In this document: piece by piece, positions 28,798 through 37,766 of the stretch
Numbering within the stretch: position 1 is the first letter of the stretch
Layout: every line of letters starts with the position of its first letter
NCBI GenBank assembly: GCA_004213515.1
Contig: SHAK01000002.1
Coordinates: forward strand, 1 to 64,000
DNA: 64,000 nt
Source of the DNA: Limisphaerales bacterium
GTDB taxonomy: Bacteria > Verrucomicrobiota > Verrucomicrobiia > Limisphaerales > UBA1096
Direction of reading: 5' to 3'
Program-made: the position numbers and the translations under genes
The notes under the pieces: generated by a model
Databases searched by the model: none
Told to the model about the DNA's origin: nothing
What the model saw: the letters and a program-made list of their open reading frames with translations, nothing else

Positions 28798-29949
28798 TCA
28801 CCAATTGATTCCAAAAAACTCTTGGGGTTTTGTGAAGATTTCAGAGGAAACCCCGAGTGCCTCCTTCAATGCTACATCTCGATCCCATGGATTATCGATT
28901 GCGCTGATGGACTTCATTTGTGCTCGAGTCAAGTTAAGTGGAAAATACCATGGTGACACAGCTGCAGTATTAATCAGGGGAAAATCTGAACCATAAAGTA
29001 ATTTCCCTTTAAACCTTTTTTCTTTAAGTGCCTGCCGTAAATAACCAGGCTTATTAATTTGTGTCATGCTAGAAATATCTGAATAAAGATTTGGATAGGA
29101 TTCAAGCATTCCAATTAAACGATCAATATCTTTTTCACCTTCATTTTGCCCAGTTGATGCTGCATGCGCAACAATCACTTTAACTCCCAAACTAAGAGGT
29201 AATTTAAGCCGTACTGGATCTGCAAGCTCGTCTCTAGCATGAGTAAACGACCGTTCTTGCCCAGCATGTGTCAACAAAGGTAACTTCAACTCCACCAATT
29301 TTCTGTAAAAGGGCTCGAATGATTTTTCTTCAGGATTGATATATTGAATCGAAGGCAACCACTTAATAAGTAACGCTCCATTATCTTTAGCCCACTGTAG
29401 ACGATCCAATGCATCAGGACGATTCGGATTAACACTCGCCCCAAAATACAAGTTTGAATATTTTGATGTCTCTTTAGCTACAAATTCATTAGGAACAAAA
29501 AATTCAGTTTTTTCTCGATCTAAATTACCTCGATCATCAATCACACCATCCATTGCGAGAATAATAGCTGCTCCAACTCTACGACTCTCTTTTAAATGAC
29601 TAGCTAAGCGTTCCAATAAAACTTTATCACCTTTAGCCTCTATTTCAGGCAACGTTACTCCGAATGCTTTTAGATATACTTTAAAACGGAAATTATTCTT
29701 TAGTTCTTTAGACACAAAACAGCCACTTCCACCCGCTCCAACACCAGCAGTATGGCAATGCATATCAAAAATAGGCCTTTCATAGGACTTTTCTACAACT
29801 AGATACGATCCTGAAAAAAACAACTCACGCAAAATCAAAAGTAACACAATTGAAAAAGCAGTTAACTTGGACATAAATCTGATCCATCTCCAGATACTTC
29901 TCTTCGGTTTTTTGCTGTTTTCTAATTTAGATATTTCAGTCACGATCAA
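28798..29949 (-). CDS. Membrane-anchored amidohydrolase (metal-dependent hydrolase, TIM-barrel)
   Basis: N-terminal TM segment; FDMHCHTAG, LLTHAGQERSFTHARDELADP, VIVAHAAST, LLYGSDFPL. Confidence 0.85.
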   Translation of the reverse strand: MIVTEISKLENSKKPKRSIWRWIRFMSKLTAFSIVLLLILRELFFSGSYLVVEKSYERPIFDMHCHTAGVGAGGSGCFVSKELKNNFRFKVYLKAFGVTLPEIEAKGDKVLLERLASHLKESRRVGAAIILAMDGVIDDRGNLDREKTEFFVPNEFVAKETSKYSNLYFGASVNPNRPDALDRLQWAKDNGALLIKWLPSIQYINPEEKSFEPFYRKLVELKLPLLTHAGQERSFTHARDELADPVRLKLPLSLGVKVIVAHAASTGQNEGEKDIDRLIGMLESYPNLYSDISSMTQINKPGYLRQALKEKRFKGKLLYGSDFPLINTAAVSPWYFPLNLTRAQMKSISAIDNPWDRDVALKEALGVSSEIFTKPQEFFGINW

Positions 29950-29987
29950 TCCTTGAGTTTTAACTTTTTAAGTCACACGATATTGCT

Positions 29988-30392
29988 ATGTCGGAAATTG
30001 TAGAATTTCTCCATCATGGCGCTGAACAAATCACACCGAAAATCTTGCGTGGAATCCACAAAAAACTTCCATCACTTAAATTACAATTTGCTCAAATTAA
30101 TGCACCAAAATTCCCCCACTTAGTTGAACAACTTGAGTTTCTTGCAGATGTTGTAGAGGATTTTGTAGAGGGCGTAGAGGATAATCTGCCTTATGTAGCT
30201 ATTGCAGAAGCTGCTTATGCCTTAGTTTATAGCCATAAAGATTCAGGACTAATTCCGAGTCATATTAACCATATTGGTAGGGCAGATGATTCTGCTTTGG
30301 TCCGAGCTGTATTAATTGAAAACGAAAGAGTGCTTTCAGAATACGCGGAACGACACGAGTTCGAATGGTCAACAATTACAGTGAAACCTTAA
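29988..30392 (+). CDS. DUF1232/YkvA-like small protein
   Basis: YVAIAEAAYALVYSHKDSGLIPSHINHIGRADDSALVRAVL resembles the DUF1232 core; single clean ORF. Confidence 0.55.
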   Translation: MSEIVEFLHHGAEQITPKILRGIHKKLPSLKLQFAQINAPKFPHLVEQLEFLADVVEDFVEGVEDNLPYVAIAEAAYALVYSHKDSGLIPSHINHIGRADDSALVRAVLIENERVLSEYAERHEFEWSTITVKP

Positions 30393-30405
30393 TTATTCAA
30401 AATAT

Positions 30406-31620
30406 TTAGAAGTTAGTCTTTTTAGCAATTTTCCAAATACGAAGGTTACTACGTACATACAATGCTCCATTAGCAAGCGCCGGAGAACACTGAATCATTT
30501 CACCCAAATCCATTTTACCTGAAATAGCACCTTCTGGTGCAGTCAAGTCAACAACCTGTGCAAGACCTTCTTCACTGAAGACGTAAAGGTGATTGTCTGC
30601 TACAACAGGTGAGCCCCCAAAAGGTCCGTCCAATCGTAATTGCCATAGGCGCTTGCCACTGTCTATATCAGCACATGCAAGAACACCTGCATTATTTAGA
30701 CTATAAATGTGATTTCGATATGCTAAAGGACTGGCTGTACCAGGACGTAAACGACTAGAACGCCACTTCTGTTTAAAAGATTTGCCATCTTTGGATAACT
30801 CAAGAGCCGTCAAACCTTGAGACGGAACATATAACATATTCCCCAATAGCGCGCTTGATGGAATTGTCGAGGCCCCATCAGAATAGTGCCAAATAATCTT
30901 TCCACTGATAGGGTCAATTGCATGGATCCCTTGCCCGGATTGTAAAAACACCCTTTCTTTTCCGGATTTACTTTTATGCACAGTGGCTGTTGTCCAGTTA
31001 GCAGATTTTGGTCTATTAATTTTCCAAATATTACCACCAGTACCTTTGTCCAATCCGACAACAAAAGATTCACTATCATTTTCCACCTGTGCAACAAGAA
31101 CCCCATTTGCTAGCACTAGTGAAGAAGCCATACCTAAACTGTTGCGTGCATTTGGATAATCTACAGTCAGCCCTCGCAGCCATTTCAATTTACCGTCAAG
31201 ATCAAAACAAAAAAGATCATTGGATGAAAAAATTGCGAAGAGCGATTCCCCATCAGTCACAGGAGTTGGTGCTGCAATACTAGTCTTCGAATGACACATT
31301 GTGCTACCCATTGCCCAAAATTGCCGTTTCCAAATTAATGAACCGTCAATAGAGCTAAGACAAAGAATCTGTAATCTGTCTTGTCTTGTTCCACCACTAG
31401 CCGTTACAAAAACTCGATTACCTACTACCAAAGGACTCGAAAGCCCCTTTCCTGGCAAATCAATTTTCCAAGCAATATGCTTTTCTATATCAAGCTTTAC
31501 TGGCAATCCAACTTCATCCGAAATACCGTTACCAAACGGTCCACGGAAACCGGTCCAATCCCCTGCCAAAACTCTTCCACTAAGAACAACCAAACCAATT
31601 ATCAATAAATATTTTTTCAT
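30406..31620 (-). CDS. Secreted PQQ-binding-like beta-propeller protein
   Basis: Signal peptide; DWTGFRGPFGNGISDE; repeated blades (GLSSPLVVGNRVFVTASGG, IDPISGKIIWHYSDG, DIDSGKRLWQLRLDGPFGGSPVVADNHLYVFSEEG). Confidence 0.9.
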   Translation of the reverse strand: MKKYLLIIGLVVLSGRVLAGDWTGFRGPFGNGISDEVGLPVKLDIEKHIAWKIDLPGKGLSSPLVVGNRVFVTASGGTRQDRLQILCLSSIDGSLIWKRQFWAMGSTMCHSKTSIAAPTPVTDGESLFAIFSSNDLFCFDLDGKLKWLRGLTVDYPNARNSLGMASSLVLANGVLVAQVENDSESFVVGLDKGTGGNIWKINRPKSANWTTATVHKSKSGKERVFLQSGQGIHAIDPISGKIIWHYSDGASTIPSSALLGNMLYVPSQGLTALELSKDGKSFKQKWRSSRLRPGTASPLAYRNHIYSLNNAGVLACADIDSGKRLWQLRLDGPFGGSPVVADNHLYVFSEEGLAQVVDLTAPEGAISGKMDLGEMIQCSPALANGALYVRSNLRIWKIAKKTNF

Positions 31621-31630
31621 TATTTTAAAG

Positions 31631-32788
31631 TTAATTAACTACAACTTCTGAGCTGGCTTTAATATTAGAATGAATCGCTGTACCGGTTGCGTCGCAAACT
31701 CGCAATTGGAATTGCCATTCTACTGTCCACTCCTCTTTTTGTTCATTTTGACAAGCCTTTATTAAAATAATATTAGCCCCTTTCTTAAGCTGTACTGGCA
31801 GCTTGTACTGATCAATACGCATACCGCGATGATATTCATCACGACCAAAAACCAGCTTACCATTTAACCAAATCTTCCAAGCATTTTTACATCCCAACCG
31901 TAACTCTGCGGGTTGATCAGAGGCTGAAATAAAAGTCGTATGCGCATAACCCGTTACCTCTTTTAATGATCCATATGGTTCATTGAAATCCACCATACCA
32001 TACTCGTCATTTGTAGAATATTTTTTCCAAGTAATACTTCCATCAATACCTTTGTATTCAGTATTTAGATCAAAATCCTTTTCAGGCCCAAATACTTCTC
32101 CAAATCCTGCGCGGTCCTTATTGTGAAACGGACCAACAAGATTCCAATTAGTTAAAAAACCAAAGTGTTGTGTTAAATTCACATTGCGTCCAAGTTCCCT
32201 TAATTCTGATGAAATAATTTGAATCTGATCTAAATCTCGAGACGCATCTAGAGCTTGCCTATACATAAGAACAGCAGCTGGCTTTTTATTTTGCTTAACC
32301 AAATCGCTAGCATTAATAAGTAACTTTGCAATTGCCTCACGACGAAGATCAACACTAGGGTCTCCTAGGAATCCAGGAATTAATCGATTGGCAACACCAG
32401 TGTCAGTCCTCTTGATTAAGTCAAAGGCCATTGCCCTTGGTTTAGTATCATGGCTTTTATTTAACAAAAACTCACCCAACTCAACTAATGGCAAAGCTCC
32501 ACCTTCCGATAAAGACTTATTAAAAATAAACTCAATTGCTCCACGAAGATAATTTACCGCAAAAGGGTTAGCTTCATCCATAGCAGAAAGCAGAACAGGA
32601 ATTATCTCCTTATCACTTTTAGATAAATATTCCATCGCTTGGCTAGCAGCAATGTTACCTTTACCTTCACTACCGACTTCACGAAGTACCTTCACCGCCT
32701 TGGAAAACTTAATATCAGCAGATTGAACAATCTCACTCCCCCCTAATTCTAAGGTTAAAATAGCTAATAAAATTCGAGTGTGTTTCAC
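31631..32788 (-). CDS. Secreted HEAT-repeat-like protein with C-terminal carbohydrate-binding/PA14-like beta-domain
   Basis: Alpha-helical repeats then NWNLVGPFHNKDRAGFGEVFGPEKD..., WKIWLNGKLVFGRDEYHRGMRIDQYKLPVQLKKGANIILIKACQNEQKEEWTVEWQFQLRV. Confidence 0.7.
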   Translation of the reverse strand: MKHTRILLAILTLELGGSEIVQSADIKFSKAVKVLREVGSEGKGNIAASQAMEYLSKSDKEIIPVLLSAMDEANPFAVNYLRGAIEFIFNKSLSEGGALPLVELGEFLLNKSHDTKPRAMAFDLIKRTDTGVANRLIPGFLGDPSVDLRREAIAKLLINASDLVKQNKKPAAVLMYRQALDASRDLDQIQIISSELRELGRNVNLTQHFGFLTNWNLVGPFHNKDRAGFGEVFGPEKDFDLNTEYKGIDGSITWKKYSTNDEYGMVDFNEPYGSLKEVTGYAHTTFISASDQPAELRLGCKNAWKIWLNGKLVFGRDEYHRGMRIDQYKLPVQLKKGANIILIKACQNEQKEEWTVEWQFQLRVCDATGTAIHSNIKASSEVVVN

Positions 32789-32864
32789 GCAGATAAAATA
32801 CCTTTTACATCATATTGACGAAAGTTTTTTTCCAAAAAACGGTAACCCCGAAGTCTTACTTGCT

Positions 32865-32894
32865 TAAAAAAAAGAGTAACCAACTGGCTACTCT
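32865..32894 (-). terminator. Rho-independent terminator after the ThuA gene
   Basis: Minus strand AGAGTAGCCAGTTGGTTACTCTTTTTTTT: 10-bp imperfect stem plus T8. Confidence 0.75.
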
Positions 32895-32928
32895 TGATAA
32901 AAAATTAGGTTTTAATTAAAAAAATAGA

Positions 32929-33852
32929 CTATTTTTTCTTACTTCCAGTAGCTGATTTCGGAGCAGGCTTTTTACCTCTTTTTCCATCAAGATTTGCATA
33001 AAGATCTTCCTTGGTAACCTTAGATGGAACCCCGTTCTTTGGAACTTTAGCCTTCGCTACCCAAAGAATTGCATTTAATACAGTTGTCCTAAAATCGTCG
33101 TTACCCCAATTCAAATGGTTATGCCCACCAGTAAAACCAAAACCTCTACCGCCATCCTCACGACGATAAGCCCAAGCAACATGTTGAGCTTCATCAGCAG
33201 CAACCGCTTTTCTAACATCCGGATTACCACTGTGTGCACCATCACCACGTTTCATTGTTTCCTTGGGTGGAACATCGCTCAAGATTGGAATCAGCTTGCC
33301 TTTATTATCATCCCGAAAACGCATGTGAAAATACCATTCATCATTAGCTTTAAAGGGTTTTACTCCACGAGTAATTGGGTGCTTGGGCAGTTTAGTGAAA
33401 TTTCCAACCCAATGCGGATTGACTGACCAATGAGTTTCAAAACAGCCTCCCTGCCAATCAAGAAATTCTTTGTTACCCTTATTAGTAGTTGGCTCAACTG
33501 CATAGTGAATGGTAAGAAAACCAGCTCCTGTTTTCATTATTTTATCTAGCTTCTCAAGATTATTCCCTTGAATCGCCGGATGTCTACCTCCCCCATCAGC
33601 ATAAATGACTACTGCATCCGCATCCTCAAAAACTGATTCGTCACTTGGCCAACCATTTAATTGAACGATTGCAGTTACTTGTTTCGAAGCACCTTCGTTT
33701 AAACACTTAGCTAAAAGTTGAATTCCAGCATTATGTTCATGTGAAAGAAGGCCGTGACTCTGTTTTCCGGCAATCATAACCACCTTCTTAGGGGCGGCAG
33801 ATGCTCCAAAAGCCATTCCAATCACACAGGCGATTGCAAATAATTTTCTCAT
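32929..33852 (-). CDS. ThuA domain-containing protein
   Basis: KKVVMIAGKQSHGLLSHEHNAGIQLL, DADAVVIYADGGGRHP, GAGFLTIHYAVEP, HPITRGVKPFKANDEWYFHMRF, GGRGFGFTGGHNHLNWGNDDFRTTVLNAILW. Confidence 0.92.
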   Translation of the reverse strand: MRKLFAIACVIGMAFGASAAPKKVVMIAGKQSHGLLSHEHNAGIQLLAKCLNEGASKQVTAIVQLNGWPSDESVFEDADAVVIYADGGGRHPAIQGNNLEKLDKIMKTGAGFLTIHYAVEPTTNKGNKEFLDWQGGCFETHWSVNPHWVGNFTKLPKHPITRGVKPFKANDEWYFHMRFRDDNKGKLIPILSDVPPKETMKRGDGAHSGNPDVRKAVAADEAQHVAWAYRREDGGRGFGFTGGHNHLNWGNDDFRTTVLNAILWVAKAKVPKNGVPSKVTKEDLYANLDGKRGKKPAPKSATGSKKK

Positions 33853-33876
33853 GTGATTAAAATTTAATTGGGTATT

Positions 33877-34632
33877 TTATTTCTTAGCCTTGGCCTTCTT
33901 TCCACCGCCAGCTTTACGAACGCGCTTTGGTAATTCCTTAATACGCATATTCTTGAATTGAACATTCATTGGAGGTCCCGCATGAAGCTGTAATGCAAGC
34001 AAACCATCTGCTCGACGCGTCTTTTTGTCTCGATCAATTACTTGTGTGGTTTTCACACCATTGATGTACTGTGTCAAATTGTAACCCCGAGCAACAATAC
34101 GATAGCTGTTCCATTTTTCCTTTTTAATTGCCTTTGCCACATCAGCATCCTTAGCAAACTCCTCTTCATTCTTTTTCAATTTACCATCGTCACCTACGGT
34201 TAATGTTGTCTTTTTACCCCGTAAAGATAGGATTCCCCGAAATGCCTCCCCATAGCAGATTCCAGAAAAAGTTGGGCTAGAATCAATATCAGCCTGATAT
34301 CCCCCAACACGCCACTTGTCAGCTTTGTTCTTCAAATTAAAACTTCTGTATTGAATACCACTGTTGCCACCGACAATCTTGTAATCCAGCCGTAAATCAA
34401 AGTCACCAGTTTTACCCCCATTCCAAATGATGAAGGTATTCCCTTTCGTTGGATTTTCTTTTGTTGTTTTGCCAGTAATAGCTCCGTCTTCAACTGACCA
34501 AAATTTTGGGTTTCCATCCCAACCATCCAAAGTTTTACCATCGAAGATCGATTTAAACCCTTTCTCGGCAGCGACTGCCTGACCGAAAAATGCAAATGCG
34601 GCCAGGCCCAATAGAATAACAATTTTTTTCAT
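33877..34632 (-). CDS. DUF1080 (3-keto-disaccharide/glycoside hydrolase family) secreted protein
   Basis: GFKSIFDGKTLDGWDGNPKFWSVEDGAITGKTT, GDFDLRLDYKIVGGNSGIQYRS, WNSYRIVARGYNLTQYINGVKTTQVID, GLLALQLHAGPPMNVQFKNMRIKEL. Confidence 0.93.
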   Translation of the reverse strand: MKKIVILLGLAAFAFFGQAVAAEKGFKSIFDGKTLDGWDGNPKFWSVEDGAITGKTTKENPTKGNTFIIWNGGKTGDFDLRLDYKIVGGNSGIQYRSFNLKNKADKWRVGGYQADIDSSPTFSGICYGEAFRGILSLRGKKTTLTVGDDGKLKKNEEEFAKDADVAKAIKKEKWNSYRIVARGYNLTQYINGVKTTQVIDRDKKTRRADGLLALQLHAGPPMNVQFKNMRIKELPKRVRKAGGGKKAKAKK

Positions 34633-34646
34633 GATTTAAATTTAAC

Positions 34647-35492
34647 TTACTTGAAAACTTTTTTCAAAAACTTGAGCCCTTTCGTGGCGATCTCTTCACG
34701 AGTCGGTTCCATCTTACGCCATATAGCTGCTGCACGAGCGATCACTTTTACGTCTGTAGTAAATGATTCAATAACAACGTCTCCCTTATATTTGACAGAC
34801 TTAAGCGCAGCCACTATCGGTTTCCATTCAATATGATCATTTCCAGGAGTGCCTCGGTCACTACCACATGCATGGAAGTGCCCTAAGTGTTTACCAGCAG
34901 CTCGAATTGCCTTGGCCTGATTCTTTTCCTCGATGTTCATGTGGAAAGTATCGAGATGAAGTTTTAGTGCAGGACTGCCAACAGCCTTTATAAGGCGAAG
35001 ACCTTTTTCGCATGTGTTTAAAAAGTCAGTTTCAAAGCGGTTCAAAGGTTCAACACAAATCACCTTACCCCGATCCTCAGCATATTTTGCGAGCACCTTA
35101 AGATTCTTAACTACAAGGGCAAACTCTTTCTTCTGATCTTTAGGTTCAACAGCATCAGCTTTACCAACAACAGAATAAACAGGACCAATTAGCGAAGGGC
35201 AATCGAGATTCACCATGTGATCTATAAGTGCCTTGCAATACTTCATGGCTTCACGCTGATCTTTAGCTGATCCTCGGAAATCACGGCCAGGGCCCATACA
35301 GGCGCATACCGAACCACAAGCCAATCCGGCACGATCTAGCCCAGCCTTAACCTTAAGAGAGTCAATATGCTCTGGTGCCTCAATAGGAAGCTCGACAGTG
35401 TCAAATCCCCATTTTTTGAATTTAGAAAAAAGACGAGTACTCTGTGTCGTGAATGGCGACACAAACAAAAATGAATTAATGCCAAATCTCAT
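34647..35492 (-). CDS. Sugar phosphate isomerase/epimerase (AP endonuclease family 2, D-tagatose 3-epimerase-like)
   Basis: MRFGINSFLFVSPF, KWGFDTVELPIEAPE, ICVEPLNRFETDFLNTCEKGLRLIKAVGSPALKLHLDTFHMNIEEKN, GHFHACGSDRGTPGNDHIEW, GDVVIESF. Confidence 0.9.
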   Translation of the reverse strand: MRFGINSFLFVSPFTTQSTRLFSKFKKWGFDTVELPIEAPEHIDSLKVKAGLDRAGLACGSVCACMGPGRDFRGSAKDQREAMKYCKALIDHMVNLDCPSLIGPVYSVVGKADAVEPKDQKKEFALVVKNLKVLAKYAEDRGKVICVEPLNRFETDFLNTCEKGLRLIKAVGSPALKLHLDTFHMNIEEKNQAKAIRAAGKHLGHFHACGSDRGTPGNDHIEWKPIVAALKSVKYKGDVVIESFTTDVKVIARAAAIWRKMEPTREEIATKGLKFLKKVFK

Positions 35493-35568
35493 GATATAAT
35501 TGCTTAAAAAAAGAAACTACGGAAACAAAACCTTTGGTTCAATGCCGAAATCTTTTGTTAAACCAAAA

Positions 35569-36732
35569 TCATCGCCAGTCGAGATGATCTGGAAGTCGGT
35601 TAAAGTTAATCGGACCGTCTGCCGTGACAGCAACCATATCCTCAACTCGAACCCCTCCAAACTTAGCCGAATACAGCCCCGGTTCAACTGTAAACACCTC
35701 ATTGTTCAGGATTTCACTCCCTCCATCAGACAATAAAATAGGCTCGTGGACATCCAATCCAATTCCGTGCCCGGTTCCATGCCGCATCGATATGAAATCA
35801 TCTCCTGATCCCTTCGGAGGCAATCCCATTAAATAGCCACTTCCAGTAATTGATGCCACTGTTGACTGATGAACAGCATTACCAGTAGTCCCAACTTGAA
35901 GTGACAAGATTGCATCGTCCTTGGCCTTCACCACTGCCTCATGCATTTTTAATATTTGTGAAGATGGCTCTCCATTAACAGCTGTACGAGTGCAATCCCC
36001 CCAATACCCAGTGGCATTCATACGTGGAAAAATATCAATAATAACTGGTAACCCAGTCCGTAATGGGCCTGAACCGTGGTGATGACAATCCGCTACATGC
36101 GGTACTGTCACTACAATCGAGTCGTTATGATTGGAGCAATTTTTTGTAATCAAAAAACTTGTTATGCGCTGGCGCATTAACTCGGAAGTTAATGCCGTGT
36201 TACCTTCATGCAGAACACCTTTCACATCGGGAGTGGCCTTGCAAATGGTTCGGCAAGCAAACTCCATTGCCTCTTCTGTAATAGACTGAGCCTCACGCAG
36301 ATACTCCAACTCCTTATCCGACTTCGTGCGTCTATCAAGGACTGCAAGATTTGGATCGTACTCAACCTCTATTCCAGCATCTCGCAGATGAGAAACAAAA
36401 ATCATTGGCAACGAACTATCTGTTCTAACCATTTTGATTCCATTTTGACGAAGGCACTCGGCCCCAGCTTGTGCCAATGCAGTATCTCGATCGCCAGATA
36501 AACCATCCTGTGGAACATAATCAGCTGCACAGCCAATCTCATCAGCATTCGCTAACTTCTCAGCACGCCCCATCTCAATATCTCGAACTAATAAAACCGA
36601 TCGACTCCCACCACCTGACTGCGGAAGGCTGATATAAAACACAGCATCACCAACCGAAAAATTAATTCTATGCCGTACGTTCATGTTGACGGCGGGGACA
36701 CCGCCAAGAACAAATGCTGGAATATGATTCAT
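35569..36732 (-). CDS. M24 family aminopeptidase (Xaa-Pro aminopeptidase-like)
   Basis: PVIIDIFPRMNATGYWGDCTRT, MRHGTGHGIGLDVHEPIL, NEVFTVEPGLYSAKFGGVRVEDMVAVT. Confidence 0.9.
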   Translation of the reverse strand: MNHIPAFVLGGVPAVNMNVRHRINFSVGDAVFYISLPQSGGGSRSVLLVRDIEMGRAEKLANADEIGCAADYVPQDGLSGDRDTALAQAGAECLRQNGIKMVRTDSSLPMIFVSHLRDAGIEVEYDPNLAVLDRRTKSDKELEYLREAQSITEEAMEFACRTICKATPDVKGVLHEGNTALTSELMRQRITSFLITKNCSNHNDSIVVTVPHVADCHHHGSGPLRTGLPVIIDIFPRMNATGYWGDCTRTAVNGEPSSQILKMHEAVVKAKDDAILSLQVGTTGNAVHQSTVASITGSGYLMGLPPKGSGDDFISMRHGTGHGIGLDVHEPILLSDGGSEILNNEVFTVEPGLYSAKFGGVRVEDMVAVTADGPINFNRLPDHLDWR

Positions 36733-37766
36733 TCTCCAGACTTGGTTCCGGCATCTTTATCCAAATTTTTTTGGATCCAATTAGCCAAGGTACTGCTTCC
36801 AAAACCGTAGCCTCTTGGAAGCTTACGATAATCACGTGTCTGAAGTTTTGGCGGCGAACCCCAATGAGCGGGAAATTCTTTGAGCTTTTGCTTAACCGAT
36901 GGTTTCGAATACTTACTTCCCTTTAATTTAGTAAGCATGAACTTGGTCAGTTGCTCCCGATCGTTGCTGATTGTCACATTTGCCTTAACCTCCTTGGCTC
37001 TGTTAACTAAAACATCAACAAATCTCTGGCTATGGACTCCTTTGTCTGGAGTGCCATTGGTGAACATCATTGGAGGGTCGTTCTTGTCCATGTTGGCAAG
37101 CATATCCAAGTCTTTTCTAAGTTCATTAAAACGCTTTTCTGGAAGCATTGCTTTCCAAAATTTCACAAATTTCCAATAAGGTGTTTTCTCCTCAGGTAAA
37201 TCAAGAATTACAGGCCACTGAATCACGTCATATGTTGCCTGCACCCAGAATCCAGCAGCCGCAGTCAGTCGACTTGACTCACGCAATACTGGATCTTCAG
37301 CTTCCGGATCAGCCAAGTCATCATGCGTGGCCAGCCAAAGGCTCGCTCCAGCACCAGCTGACTCCCCATAAGAACCCACTCTTTTTTTGTCCAAATTATA
37401 TTTCTTCGAATTATAACGCAGGAACTGTAACGCTCGAGCACAATCGCGCATGATATCCTGCAACATAGCAGTATCAAGCAACCTATATTCAACGTCGGCA
37501 TAAGCTACTCCTTCTGCATTGAGCATTTCAGCAGTTCGATTGCGAGTCTTTTCACGAATATCACCAGCTAAAAACCCACCACCGTGAAAGTGTAACACTA
37601 AAGGTGCAGGGGATTTAGTTTTTGGCAACCAAAGATGTAACACCTGTCTTGGTTCCTTTCCATATGGAACAAGAATGTGATCCGCTTTTTTAAACTCCTT
37701 ATTTTGGGCCAAGCCATAGGCAACGAAAGCCACTAGACATATATTAATAATTATAAACCTCATCAC
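36729..37766 (-). CDS. Secreted alpha/beta hydrolase (esterase/lipase-like)
   Basis: APLVLHFHGGGFLAGD oxyanion HGGG, VGSYGESAGAGASLWLA nucleophile elbow; 4-bp overlaps with both neighbours. Confidence 0.88.
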   Translation of the reverse strand: MMRFIIINICLVAFVAYGLAQNKEFKKADHILVPYGKEPRQVLHLWLPKTKSPAPLVLHFHGGGFLAGDIREKTRNRTAEMLNAEGVAYADVEYRLLDTAMLQDIMRDCARALQFLRYNSKKYNLDKKRVGSYGESAGAGASLWLATHDDLADPEAEDPVLRESSRLTAAAGFWVQATYDVIQWPVILDLPEEKTPYWKFVKFWKAMLPEKRFNELRKDLDMLANMDKNDPPMMFTNGTPDKGVHSQRFVDVLVNRAKEVKANVTISNDREQLTKFMLTKLKGSKYSKPSVKQKLKEFPAHWGSPPKLQTRDYRKLPRGYGFGSSTLANWIQKNLDKDAGTKSGE

